Below, in pieces: positions 16,358 through 24,947 of a stretch of DNA of 38,231 nt (position 1 is the first letter of the stretch; the number at the start of each line of letters is the position of its first letter). Under the pieces are notes generated by a model. That model did not search any database and was not told where the DNA came from. It saw only the letters and a list, made by a program, of their open reading frames with translations. Made by a program: the position numbers and the translations under genes. Source of the stretch: Candidatus Limnocylindria bacterium (GTDB lineage Bacteria; Chloroflexota; Limnocylindria; P2-11E); NCBI GenBank assembly GCA_036523395.1, contig DATDEH010000062.1, forward strand, positions 1 to 38,231. Direction: 5' to 3'.

Positions 16358-16836
16358 AGCGTGAATGGCCGGCGGACTGGATGGGGCGCGTGCGCGGCAA
16401 GAACTGCGCGATGTGCGCCGATGGACGACCGGAGGTCGCGCACGGCAGCTCGCGCATCTTCGCCGGTCGCGCCAGCGATGCGTACCTCGTCCGGAACGAC
16501 GTCGGGCAGCGCGGCTACTCGATCGTCATCTGGCGCGGACGCCATGTCTCGGATCCGACCGAGCTCACAGCGGAAGAGGCACGGGACTACTTCGACGAGG
16601 TGCTCCGCGTTGGGCGAGCGATCGAGCGGCAGTTCAAGCCGATCAAGATGAACTTCGAGATGCTCGGCAACTCGCTTCCGCATCTGCACACGCATGTCAT
16701 CCCGCGCTATCTCGAGGATGGCGAGCCTGGGCACCCCGCGCACTTCATGCGCATCGACCTCAAAGACGAGCCGAAGATCTCCGAAGCGCGGTACGCCCGC
16801 GACCTCGCTGCCCTTCGCGCGCTCCTCGATCGATAG
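16354..16836 (+). CDS. HIT family hydrolase
   Basis: 160 residues. The catalytic histidine triad is LPHLHTHVIPRY near residue 110 (HxHxH followed by hydrophobics), and an N-terminal CAMC could bind zinc. HIT proteins hydrolyse nucleotide phosphoramidates and dinucleoside polyphosphates in the cytoplasm; this length and the RGYSIVIWRGRHVSDPTEL strand are usual for the diadenosine-tetraphosphate-hydrolase-like branch. The ATG overlaps the kinase stop. It is the last gene of the DUF488 operon; 51 bases separate it from the secreted peptidase. Confidence 0.9.
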   Translation: MKREWPADWMGRVRGKNCAMCADGRPEVAHGSSRIFAGRASDAYLVRNDVGQRGYSIVIWRGRHVSDPTELTAEEARDYFDEVLRVGRAIERQFKPIKMNFEMLGNSLPHLHTHVIPRYLEDGEPGHPAHFMRIDLKDEPKISEARYARDLAALRALLDR

Positions 16837-16874
16837 GGAGACCGCGCCGAGACCGGGATCGCTCGACCCCATCG

Positions 16875-16887
16875 CATACTCGGCGCG
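16875..16887 (+). promoter_or_regulatory. -10 element for the secreted metallopeptidase gene
   Basis: CATACT at 16875-16880 is followed by exactly seven bases and the GTG start at 16888. No Shine-Dalgarno sequence and no good -35 are visible. The hexamer and spacing equal those of the antitoxin promoter near 37744, suggesting a leaderless transcript. Confidence 0.4.
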
Positions 16888-19743
16888 GTGAGGAAGGTCG
16901 CGGTCGCGCTTGCCTGTGCGCTCGCGCTCAGTCTCACGAACGGCGCGCGGCCGGCCGCCGGAGCATCCACGTCGCCGCCCAGCCCGACGACATCGGCCGC
17001 TCCCGCCGCCTCATGCGGCACGCCGGGCGTGCCGACCACGACGATCTTTCTCCCGAACATCACGAAGATGCTCGGCGGACCGAACGGCTGGGTCACGCCG
17101 TTCATCGTGCAGAACGTCGGCGTGAAGAAGGCGACGCTCGAAGTGTCGTTCTTCCGCTTCAGCGACGGCGGACTCGTTGCCTGCCGCCGGGTGGACAACC
17201 TCGCGCCAGCGACGAGCTTCGCCGACTACCCGAACAACGACGCCGACCTTCCGGTCGACGCGCAGTTCTCTGTTGTCGTGAAGTCCTTCGGGTCGGAGGT
17301 CGTCTCGGTCGTCAACGAGCATCAGGGACAGGGCACGCCGGCGCGTGCCGAGGCGCTCTCGTACAACGGACTCACCACCGGCGCGACGACGGTCTACCTG
17401 CCGTTCGTCGCCAAGCCAGAGCCAGCTCCGTGCTCGGCCGTTCCGCAGACCGACGCGACCTGCAACGTGCGCTGGGTCACCACCTTCGTCATGCAGAACT
17501 TCGGCACGGTCGACGCCGCGGTGACCGCGCGCTTCGTCAGCTACGACGGCGCATCGACCGCGACACTGAGCCGGACGATCGCGCCGGGACGATCGCGGTT
17601 CGTGGACCCCTCGGTCGAGGCGCAGCTGCGCGCGGGCCGGTACTACTCGGTCGTACTCACGTCGACGCAGCCGATCGGCGTCATCGCGAATGCGCACGAC
17701 GACGCGCCGACGACCACCGCGCCGCGAGGCTTCAGCTACAACGGGATCGCCCAGCCGTCGTCCGGTGACGTATTCCTGCCCTACGTGCGGCGTGACGGCG
17801 TGGCCCCGAGAACGTACGCGAACGGCGTGGTCATACAGAACGGCGGCACGAGCGACGTGGCGCCGACGCTCACGTTCCAGCGGCTCGGCGGCGGCAGTCC
17901 GTTCACGATCGCGGCGCCGGCACCGATCAAAGCCGGGATGACCTGGTACTTCGATCCGGAGGCGTATCCGATCCTGACAGTGGGCGAGTACTCGGTCGTC
18001 GTCGGTGGCGGAGCGCTGGCGGTGCTCGACGCCACGCTGAGCGCCGGCGCGGCGATGGGATACGTCGGGGTGACCGGTCAGGGCAACCGCGCCTATCTCC
18101 CGAACATCACGCGGACGCTCGGCGGCGCGCGTGGTTGGAGCACCCCGATCGTGCTGCAGTCCACAGGCGCGACGAGCGCGACCTTGCGCTGGTACCGGTT
18201 CGCGGACGGTGCGCTCATCACGCGCCAATCGGTCGGGCCGTTCGGCCGCGGTGCGGCGCTCCGCGTCGATCCACGGAACGTCCTCGGGCTTTCAGACGAC
18301 ACCCAGTACGGGGTCGTCGTCGACGCGCAGGGCGGGACCATCGCCGCGCTCGTCACCGAGCTCAACTTCGAGGGCGGCGACGGGACGATGATCTACGAGG
18401 GCTTCCCCGCGACCGTCAGCACCGTACCCGCGCCGACCGCAGTGCTGCTCACGCCTGGCGTCGCGCAGCTTGGCACCGACGAGACCGCGCAGCTGACCAC
18501 GACCGTGAAGGACCAGTTCGACCAGGCGATGCCTGATGTGCTTCCGACCTGGCGCGTCGCGCCGTTCGCGCTCGGATCGGTCGCGAGCAGCGGACTCCTC
18601 ACTGCGGGCTCGATCGGCGGCGTCGGGTCGATCACGGTGACGGCGGGGAACGCCTCCGAGACGATCCAGCTCACAGTCGTCGCGCCAGTGCCCGTCACGA
18701 AGGGCGGCATCTCGTTCCTGCTGCGCACGACCGGATCGACCGACTTCTATGCGGAGGCGACGGTGTCGCGGTTCGAGGCAGGCGCGATCAACACACAGGT
18801 CAATGCGGATATCGCGAGCATCCAGCAGCACTACGGCAGGAGCTACATCGCGCGCCCCGAGGTGTACCTGCTGGCGACCGACACGACCTACGCGACCGCG
18901 CAATCACAGATCCTGGGCCTCGCGACCACATTCGTGTCGTCTCCGGCCGAGGCTGACCCGTTCGAGAGCGCGGGCGTCTACTACCAGAAGCGCGTCGCGA
19001 TGGACCTCGCGCGCACCGGGAACAGCCTGCCCTTCACGACGGCGCGCCACGAGCTGACGCACATGATGATCGACGAGATCACTGGCGACGCGTCAGTCCC
19101 GGCGTGGCTGAACGAGGGCTCGGCAAGGCTAGAGGAATTCACGGTCACCGGAGCCGAGTGGCTGCGGGCGCTCAACAGGCACCGCGCCGTCTCTATGACG
19201 GTGAACGGCCGACAGCTGAGCACGGCCGAGCTCACGTCGCAGGGTTCGTGGAACTCGCGCGAAGGCGCTCTCAGCACGTACCAGTACGCCGAGGCATCGC
19301 AGATCGTCGGGCTGCTCCGCAGCGACATCGGCCTCCCCGGTCAGATGCAGATCCTCACGCTGCTGGGTGCGGGCCGGACGTTCGAAGAGGCATACGGCGC
19401 GGTCACAGGACGTTCGTGGGCGGAATTCGCGGCATCGGTGCCGGCTCGTCTTCGCGCGATCGCGACATCACCCGGCATCGCATTTGCGCCCGACAGCACG
19501 GCCGGGACCGGGGCGAACGGCGCGACGTTCGTGATCTTCGGCTATCAGCCAAGCTCGGTCGTCACGGTCTCGATCCGCGGCGTGGCGACCGGCTCGAGCA
19601 ACGGCGGCCAGTTCCGCATCGTCGACGAGATGGGCGTCTATTGGAGCTGGCTTGGAACGTCGTGGCCGGCTGACACCTACAGGTTCACGGTGACGTCGGG
19701 TAACGCGCCCACGGTGACGGGTACCTTCATCAAGACGCCGTAG
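16888..19743 (+). CDS. Secreted metallopeptidase with four N-terminal beta repeats
   Basis: 951 residues. A signal peptide (RKVAVALACALALSLTNGAR) is followed by a Pro/Ser/Thr-rich linker, then four divergent copies of a roughly 105-residue beta-sandwich module, about 51-165, 166-290, 291-395 and 398-505. Each copy starts with a strand like YLPNITRTLGG or VFLPYV and has W-x-TP-F/I-V-x-Q-N/S-x-G. A Big_2-like Ig domain spans about 511-600 (LGTDETAQLTTTVKDQFD). The catalytic part has HELTH at 721-725 and WLNEG with Glu743, the gluzincin layout of peptidase MA-type zinc proteases. A final beta domain (865-951) ends in TGTFIKTP. It is therefore an exported, cell-surface or released protein; the four repeats probably bind glycan or protein, which is inference. 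No membrane anchor or sorting signal is seen. Confidence 0.85.
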   Translation: MRKVAVALACALALSLTNGARPAAGASTSPPSPTTSAAPAASCGTPGVPTTTIFLPNITKMLGGPNGWVTPFIVQNVGVKKATLEVSFFRFSDGGLVACRRVDNLAPATSFADYPNNDADLPVDAQFSVVVKSFGSEVVSVVNEHQGQGTPARAEALSYNGLTTGATTVYLPFVAKPEPAPCSAVPQTDATCNVRWVTTFVMQNFGTVDAAVTARFVSYDGASTATLSRTIAPGRSRFVDPSVEAQLRAGRYYSVVLTSTQPIGVIANAHDDAPTTTAPRGFSYNGIAQPSSGDVFLPYVRRDGVAPRTYANGVVIQNGGTSDVAPTLTFQRLGGGSPFTIAAPAPIKAGMTWYFDPEAYPILTVGEYSVVVGGGALAVLDATLSAGAAMGYVGVTGQGNRAYLPNITRTLGGARGWSTPIVLQSTGATSATLRWYRFADGALITRQSVGPFGRGAALRVDPRNVLGLSDDTQYGVVVDAQGGTIAALVTELNFEGGDGTMIYEGFPATVSTVPAPTAVLLTPGVAQLGTDETAQLTTTVKDQFDQAMPDVLPTWRVAPFALGSVASSGLLTAGSIGGVGSITVTAGNASETIQLTVVAPVPVTKGGISFLLRTTGSTDFYAEATVSRFEAGAINTQVNADIASIQQHYGRSYIARPEVYLLATDTTYATAQSQILGLATTFVSSPAEADPFESAGVYYQKRVAMDLARTGNSLPFTTARHELTHMMIDEITGDASVPAWLNEGSARLEEFTVTGAEWLRALNRHRAVSMTVNGRQLSTAELTSQGSWNSREGALSTYQYAEASQIVGLLRSDIGLPGQMQILTLLGAGRTFEEAYGAVTGRSWAEFAASVPARLRAIATSPGIAFAPDSTAGTGANGATFVIFGYQPSSVVTVSIRGVATGSSNGGQFRIVDEMGVYWSWLGTSWPADTYRFTVTSGNAPTVTGTFIKTP

Positions 19744-19747
19744 CGAG

Positions 19748-20119
19748 CTAGATCAGCGCCTGACCGCCGTCATCGCCGCGCAGCCCGAAGCCCATGAGGC
19801 GATCGAGGCTCACGTGCAGGAGCCAGCCTAGGAGCGGCCACGGGTTTCCTGCGACGAGAAGCAGGAGTGCGATCCACAACACGATCGGCAGGGTGAAGTT
19901 GTGCCACCCGTTGTAGAGCCAGACCGCGCGCGGCGGGATAGAGCCCTTCCCCGTTGACGCACCGAAGAGGAACGACGGCACCAGGCCAAAGACGTCCGGC
20001 GCGAACAGCCAGAACCAGAACCAAGCCGTGATCTGGTCCTTCTGCCAGATCGCCGCGCCGATGAGGAGAAGCGCGAGCGCGAGGTACTCGCTGTGATGGA
20101 CGATGCGCGCGCGCATCAT
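19748..20119 (-). CDS. DUF4260-like small membrane protein
   Basis: 123 residues with about four hydrophobic segments: YLALALLLIGAAIWQ, WFWFWLFAPDVFGLVPSFLF, FTLPIVLWIALLLLVAG and the C-terminal WPLLGWLLHVSLDRLMGFGL. The pattern FAPD, YNGWHN and the closing HVSLDRLMGFGLR match DUF4260 family membrane proteins, whose function is unknown. Its ATG overlaps the rdgB stop (ATGA), so it is co-translated with the house-cleaning operon, but nothing links it to nucleotides apart from position. Confidence 0.72.
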   Translation of the reverse strand: MMRARIVHHSEYLALALLLIGAAIWQKDQITAWFWFWLFAPDVFGLVPSFLFGASTGKGSIPPRAVWLYNGWHNFTLPIVLWIALLLLVAGNPWPLLGWLLHVSLDRLMGFGLRGDDGGQALI

Positions 20120-20712
20120 CGAGGCTCACCGGCGAGATACGCACGCAGCTTTGCGACAGCAAGACCGCGGTGCGAGATCCGGTGCTTCTCGTGAGCGGGC
20201 AGCTCGGCCATCGTGCGGCCATCACCGGCGATCACGAACAGCGGGTCGTAGCCGAAGCCCGCGTCGCCGCGCGGTGCGAGCGCGATCTCACCGCGCACCT
20301 CGCCATCGAAGAGCTCGACACGTCCGTCGGACGACGCGAGCGCCGTTACGCACACGAAGCGCGCGCTGCGCGACGCGACGCCGTCGAGCAGCGCGAGCAG
20401 CTTCTCGTTCCGCTCTGCCGCGCTCGCGTCATCACCGAAGAAACGGCGGCTGCGCAGGCCGGGCGCGCCACGAAGCGCATCGACCTCGAGGCCGGAATCG
20501 TCCGCGACGGTGCGCAGACCGGTTGCGGCGGCGTACGTGCGCGCCTTGTCCGCCGCGTTCTCCGCGAATGTCGCGCCGGTCTCGTCGGGCTCTGGCGGGA
20601 CGGGATCGAGATCCCCAGGGACGGCGAGGTCGAGATCGAGGCCCGCGAGAAGCTCTCGGTATTCGTGCTGCTTCCCGGGATTCCCAGTCCCGATGAGCAG
20701 GCGCTCCGTCAC
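20116..20712 (-). CDS. rdgB: XTP/dITP pyrophosphatase
   Basis: 198 residues, the standard length. It removes non-canonical purine triphosphates (ITP, XTP, dITP) from the nucleotide pool. The motifs are GTGNPGKQHEYRELL at the N-terminus, ETGATFAENAADKA, the magnesium site ADDSGLEVDAL, RGDAGFGYDPLF, and ISHRGLA near the C-terminus. The GTG start at 20712 overlaps the rph stop as GTGA. The rph-rdgB order is common in many bacteria. Confidence 0.97.
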   Translation of the reverse strand: MTERLLIGTGNPGKQHEYRELLAGLDLDLAVPGDLDPVPPEPDETGATFAENAADKARTYAAATGLRTVADDSGLEVDALRGAPGLRSRRFFGDDASAAERNEKLLALLDGVASRSARFVCVTALASSDGRVELFDGEVRGEIALAPRGDAGFGYDPLFVIAGDGRTMAELPAHEKHRISHRGLAVAKLRAYLAGEPR

Positions 20713-21416
20713 CGCAGGGCGGCGCGCTGCGCTTCGATGAGCTGACTGATGCCGCGAAGCGTCAGGTCCAAGACCTGATCGAAGTCCGCCTTGGAGAATG
20801 GTCGACCCTCTGCGGTGCCCTGCACTTCGATGAGCTGGCCATCCGAGTTCGCCACCACGTTCACGTCGGCGTCGGCGATCGAGTCTTCGGCATACGCGAG
20901 ATCGAGCATCAGCTCCCCCTTGACGAACCCCGCGGAGACGGCCGCGACGTTCTTCCGCATCGGGGACGGCGTGATCTTGCGCACGGCGTGCGCGAGCGCG
21001 ACGTATCCGCCGGTGATCGCGGCGGTGCGCGTGCCACCGTCGGCCTGGATCACCTCGCAGTCGACGATCACGCTGCGAGACCCGAGCGCCTTGAGATCGA
21101 CCGCGCTGCGCAGCGCTCGCCCAACGAGCCGCTGGATCTCGAACGTGCGTCCGCCGGGCCGGCCGGCGATGCTCTCGCGCTGACTCCGCTCGGGCGTGGA
21201 GCGCGGCAGCATCGCGTACTCCGCGGTCACCCAGCCCTCGCCTTTGCCTTCCAAGAAGCGCGGCACGCTGTCCTGGAGCGTTGCCAGGCACAGCACGACC
21301 GTGTCGCCGAACGAGATACGCGCGGAGCCTTCCGCGAACTTCGACACGCCGACCTCGATCGTGATCGGACGCAGCGCGTCGTTCGCGCGCCCATCGGGTC
21401 GCTTGAACTTACTCAC
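20709..21416 (-). CDS. rph: Ribonuclease PH
   Basis: 235 residues from GTG at 21416, chosen because it overlaps the mazG stop as GTGA; a start six codons upstream is possible. The enzyme trims tRNA 3' ends by phosphorolysis. Family motifs include KFKRPDGRANDALRP, EGSARISFGDTVVLC, GWVTAEYAMLPRSTPER, GRALRSAVDL with phosphate-site Arg residues, DCEVIQADGGTRTAAITG, and DLAYAEDSIADADVNVV. Length and motifs are normal. Confidence 0.97.
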   Translation of the reverse strand: MSKFKRPDGRANDALRPITIEVGVSKFAEGSARISFGDTVVLCLATLQDSVPRFLEGKGEGWVTAEYAMLPRSTPERSQRESIAGRPGGRTFEIQRLVGRALRSAVDLKALGSRSVIVDCEVIQADGGTRTAAITGGYVALAHAVRKITPSPMRKNVAAVSAGFVKGELMLDLAYAEDSIADADVNVVANSDGQLIEVQGTAEGRPFSKADFDQVLDLTLRGISQLIEAQRAALR

Positions 21417-22276
21417 TGCGTGGTCTTGTCCCACAGGGCGCGCATCTCGTCGGCAGAGTAAGACTCCAGCGGGCGACCGTCGGCGCGGGCGCGCGCCTCC
21501 ACGCGCGCGACGTGCCTCATGAAGCGCTCGTTCGCCTCGCGCAGCGCGCTCTCGGCATCGAAGCCCTGCTCGCGCGCCGCGCCGACGAGGTCGAACAGCA
21601 GCTCGCCAAGGAACTCCGGGTCGTCAACGTCCACCGGAAGCTCGATGCGCGGCGGGATCATCCGCACGCGAGCGGCGCGCTCCTGCAGCCGCTCGGCGGC
21701 GAACAGCGCCGGTAGGTCTTTCGGCACACCGCCGAGCACGCTCTGTCCGTCCTTCGGACCTCCTCCCCCGCCGGCCCGCTCCTCGCGCTTGATGCGCTCC
21801 CATTGCCCGAGCAGATCGCCACCCTCGATCGCCACACCTTCGAAGACGTGCGGGTGACGGCGCACGAGCTTCTCGCCGAGCCGCCGCGCGACGTCCGCGA
21901 TGTCGAACGCCCCCTCCTCGTGCGCGAGCTGGGCATGGATCGCCACCTGGAAGAGGAGATCGCCGAGCTCGTCGCGCAGCCGCTCGAGGTCACCGGAATC
22001 GAGCGCCTCCAGCGCCTCGTACGCCTCTTCGAGCAGATGCGGTCGCAGGGACGCGTGCGTCTGCTCGCGGTCCCACGGGCAGCCGTCCGGGGCACGAAGA
22101 CGATCTGCGATGCGGCTGATGGCAGCGACGGACGCGAGATCGACGTATGGATCGACCGGTGGGAACACGACGAACCGCGCATCGGATGTGCCCACGGAGT
22201 CGAGCGTCAGCGAGCGTTCGCCGCCGGAGCCGAGCGCGATGAGCGGATGCGCGGCGGGATAGTGCTTGCGCAGCAC
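21413..22276 (-). CDS. mazG: Nucleoside triphosphate pyrophosphohydrolase MazG
   Basis: 287 residues from the first conventional start in the gene, GTG at 22276. The MazG helical core begins VAAISRIADRLRAPDGCPWD (residue numbers about 48-67), continues HLLEEAYEALEAL and RDELGDLLFQVAIHAQ, the E-x-x-E / E-x-x-D magnesium ligands, and is followed by a second, less conserved half ending in a GELLFDLVGAAREQGFD repeat. Coding-like sequence continues upstream in the same frame to about 22420, directly after the foldase stop (LPEALERLLARFPGGVDVIP, VVLVLDAKPDL), but contains no ATG, GTG or TTG; a CTG at 22321 is available. So the real protein is probably longer and may use a non-standard start. Confidence 0.88.
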   Translation of the reverse strand: MLRKHYPAAHPLIALGSGGERSLTLDSVGTSDARFVVFPPVDPYVDLASVAAISRIADRLRAPDGCPWDREQTHASLRPHLLEEAYEALEALDSGDLERLRDELGDLLFQVAIHAQLAHEEGAFDIADVARRLGEKLVRRHPHVFEGVAIEGGDLLGQWERIKREERAGGGGGPKDGQSVLGGVPKDLPALFAAERLQERAARVRMIPPRIELPVDVDDPEFLGELLFDLVGAAREQGFDAESALREANERFMRHVARVEARARADGRPLESYSADEMRALWDKTTQ

Positions 22277-22415
22277 GGCGAGGTCGGGCTTCGCGTCGAG
22301 GACGAGGACGACCGCGCGCAGCGTCGAGTACGAGTGGCGGTCGATCGCGCTCGCGGGGATGACGTCTACGCCGCCGGGAAACCGCGCGAGGAGCCGCTCG
22401 AGCGCCTCAGGAAGA

Positions 22416-23768
22416 TCAGCCGTCGAGCTCGTGCCCGGGCACCAGCTTCTGAACGCCGTGCGCCTTCTTCTGCTGCTGGAGCCAGTACGTGTATGCGTTG
22501 TCCTTGATCTTCGTCTTCTGGTCGTCGTCGAGCGCGCGCGCCGGGTCCTTCTCGAGGATCTTGTACCAGACGGTGTTCGTCTTATCGCTGTGCTGGACGG
22601 TGCGCAGGCCGACGTCGAGGACGAAGATCTCGCTCTCGACACTGACGTCCGTCAACATGCCGCGCGCGTACCAGCCGAGCTCGCCGCCCTTGTCCTTCGT
22701 CGCGCTGTCTTCTGAGAAGTGTTTCGCGATCTCGGAGAACTCCGTGCCCGCGTCGAACGCCTTCTGGATATCCGCGACCTTCTTCAGCTGATCCGCGTAC
22801 GTCTGGAAGTCACCGCCTGCGGTCGGGAACGGCGTCGAGACCTGGATCCAGGCGACCTTCACCTGCTCTGTCGGTGACTGCGTGTTCCGCTCCTGGGCGC
22901 GCTTCGTGTACTCCGCGCGGAGCAGCTCATAGCGGGCCCGCGCCTTGATCTCGTCGATCGGGATCTTGTACGAGACGGCGCGCTTCACGAAGTCGTTCTC
23001 TTCAGGTCCGCGCTTCTGCATCACCTGGAGGATGTGGTAACCGAACTGGCTCTTGACCGGATCCGAGACCTGTCCCATCGGCAGCGACTTCGCCGCCTCC
23101 TCGAACTCCTTGACGAACTGGCCCTTGGACACCCAGCCAAGGTCGCCGCCCGATTGCGCGTTGCTCGAGTCGTCGGAGTTGTCCGCCGCGAGCTTGTTCC
23201 AAAGGGCCTGGTCGTTGGGATCCTGCTTCAGCTGATCGGCGAGCGCGCGCGCCTTCGCGAGCGCGACGGAATCAGCGAGGTCTTTGTCATCGCCCTTCGG
23301 CGTGATGAGGATGTGGCGCGGGTGGTACTGGCCGAAGTCCTCGTTGTACTTGTCGTCGATCGCGGCCTGGTCGTACTTGATGCCGTCCTCGCGTGCGGCG
23401 GAATCGAGGATCGCCTCCTCGACGAGCGCATCAAGCGCGACGCCCTCGTATTCGGCCTTCTGCCTCAGGACCTGCGGGTCGTTCTCGTATCCGGGTGGTA
23501 CGCCGAAGTCGACGTAGAAGCGCACGTATTGATACGCCAGCTCGCGCTTGTACTCGCGCAGCGACACCGAGTGGCCGTCGAACATCATCGCGGGCTTGAG
23601 GTTGTTGTCGTAGTAGCGCGAGGACGCGGCCCAGGCCACAAGGCCGAGCGAGAAGAAGAGGATCGCCGAGAAGATCGTCACGATGATCGTTTGCTGGCGG
23701 CGCTCGCGCTGCCACCGCGCCATGCGCTGACGCTGCGTGAGTCGCGGAAGAGGGATACGACGTGCCAC
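22416..23768 (-). CDS. Membrane-anchored peptidyl-prolyl isomerase with two parvulin domains
   Basis: 450 residues. A basic N-terminus and one membrane helix ([20 protein letters not shown]) orient the rest outside the cell, as in PrsA/SurA-like foldases. A SurA_N-like region (about 60-150) is followed by a first PpiC parvulin domain, [15 protein letters not shown] to [15 protein letters not shown], and a second, more divergent one from [17 protein letters not shown] to [12 protein letters not shown], both containing GGDLGW/GGELGW. The expected role is folding of exported proteins. The start is GTG at 23768. TACAAT at 23784-23779 ten bases upstream is a good -10 hexamer in the 21-base gap after the glycosyltransferase, so mazG-rph-rdgB may be transcribed from here. 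Confidence 0.9.
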   Translation of the reverse strand: MARRIPLPRLTQRQRMARWQRERRQQTIIVTIFSAILFFSLGLVAWAASSRYYDNNLKPAMMFDGHSVSLREYKRELAYQYVRFYVDFGVPPGYENDPQVLRQKAEYEGVALDALVEEAILDSAAREDGIKYDQAAIDDKYNEDFGQYHPRHILITPKGDDKDLADSVALAKARALADQLKQDPNDQALWNKLAADNSDDSSNAQSGGDLGWVSKGQFVKEFEEAAKSLPMGQVSDPVKSQFGYHILQVMQKRGPEENDFVKRAVSYKIPIDEIKARARYELLRAEYTKRAQERNTQSPTEQVKVAWIQVSTPFPTAGGDFQTYADQLKKVADIQKAFDAGTEFSEIAKHFSEDSATKDKGGELGWYARGMLTDVSVESEIFVLDVGLRTVQHSDKTNTVWYKILEKDPARALDDDQKTKIKDNAYTYWLQQQKKAHGVQKLVPGHELDG

Positions 23769-23789
23769 GGGGAACCGAATTGTACCGGG

Positions 23790-24923
23790 CTAGCCGACGC
23801 GCCGATAGACGGCGAGCGTGTCGGCGGCGGCCCGGTCCCACGAGAAGCGCGCGGCGCGCGCCCGCGTACGCGCGCGCAGCTCCCGCTGCTTCGCCTCGTC
23901 CTCGAGATACGCGACGAGTGCGTCGCCAAGGGCGTCCGGATCGCCTGGCTCGACGAGGACGCCCGCGTTGCCAACGACCTCCTCGACGGCGCCGGCGCGA
24001 TAGCCGACGACCGGCGTACCCGCGGCGAGGGACTCTAGCGGCGTCAGGCCAAAGCCCTCGAGCAGCGCGGCGTGGAGAAGGCATTCGGCGCCCGCGTAAA
24101 GAGCGGCCAGCGTCGCGTCGTCCACCCGACCGGTCACGACGACCCGCTCGCGGGGCGCTCGCGTCTGCTCCAGCGCGCGCGTGAGGTACGACGAGAGCTT
24201 TCCGAGATCGCCGGCGATGACGAGGCGAAGGTAGGGATGCGTTGCCGAGGCGCGGGCGAACGCCGCGAGGAGGCCCTCCATGTTCTTCCGTGGGTCGAAC
24301 TGGCCGACATACAGAACGTACCGTCCGGGCACGCCAAAAGTTGCCGCGACCCGCCGTCCCTCCTCGGGCGATGGCGGCGCGAACTCGGTGTCGACCGCCT
24401 CGGGGATCACCGTCACGCGCTCGGGCGGGACGAGCAGCAGATCGACGACGTCGCGCCGAGTGGCCTCCGAGACCGCGATGATCGCGTCGGCGCGTCGCGC
24501 GAGCGCGTACTCCCAGGCGTGGCCGAGTCGCGCGTGCGGCAGGCGGAGGTAGTGCTGGGGCCAGCGCAGCGGCGCGAGGTCGTGGATCGTGATCACCGCG
24601 CGATACGTTCGCAGCGCGGGCAGCCCGAGCTGCGTCGAGTGATAGACGCGCGGGCGCGCGAGCGCGAGCTCCGCCGAGAGCAGGATCGGATCGACCGCGA
24701 GCATCGAGAGCTCCGGGCGTCGAAGACGAAGCGTGTTGAGATCGCGATGCGGTGGGAGAGGCGACATGTCGGCCGGCGGGAAATTTCGAAGGCGCAGCAG
24801 CGTCCATTCGATGTCATCCGGTGCGAGGCGCGCGAACGCCGCGAGCAGGTTGCGTGTGTAGCGACCGATTCCGCGAACACGGGCCACCGTTTGCAGATGG
24901 CGCGCATCGAAGGTGACGCGCAA
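23790..24923 (-). CDS. Family 4 glycosyltransferase (GT-B fold)
   Basis: 377 residues from TTG at 24923 (LRVTFDARHLQTVARVRGIG). The N-terminal Rossmann domain has GIGRYTRNLL; the C-terminal domain has YVLYVGQFDPRKNMEGLLAA, VVTGRVDDATLAALYAGA and the donor-site motif ALLEGFGLTPLESLAAGTPV with E-x7-E, followed by VLVEPGDPDALGDAL. This is the mannosyltransferase-like GT4 type using a nucleotide sugar, cytoplasmic and membrane-associated. Donor and acceptor are unknown. It is divergent from the GT2 gene with a 24-base gap, and TAGTCT lies seven bases before the start. Confidence 0.92.
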   Translation of the reverse strand: MRVTFDARHLQTVARVRGIGRYTRNLLAAFARLAPDDIEWTLLRLRNFPPADMSPLPPHRDLNTLRLRRPELSMLAVDPILLSAELALARPRVYHSTQLGLPALRTYRAVITIHDLAPLRWPQHYLRLPHARLGHAWEYALARRADAIIAVSEATRRDVVDLLLVPPERVTVIPEAVDTEFAPPSPEEGRRVAATFGVPGRYVLYVGQFDPRKNMEGLLAAFARASATHPYLRLVIAGDLGKLSSYLTRALEQTRAPRERVVVTGRVDDATLAALYAGAECLLHAALLEGFGLTPLESLAAGTPVVGYRAGAVEEVVGNAGVLVEPGDPDALGDALVAYLEDEAKQRELRARTRARAARFSWDRAAADTLAVYRRVG

Positions 24924-24929
24924 GGCACA

Positions 24930-24936
24930 TAGACTA
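24930..24936. promoter_or_regulatory. Shared symmetric -10 for two divergent glycosyltransferase genes
   Basis: The seven bases TAGACTA give TAGACT on the plus strand (24930-24935) and TAGTCT on the minus strand (24936-24931), both fitting the TANNNT core of a -10 hexamer. The minus copy is seven bases before the GT4 start; the plus copy is 12 bases before the ATT where the GT2 protein seems to begin. No -35 is convincing on either strand. Confidence 0.4.
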
Positions 24937-24947
24937 GCCGCACGTTC

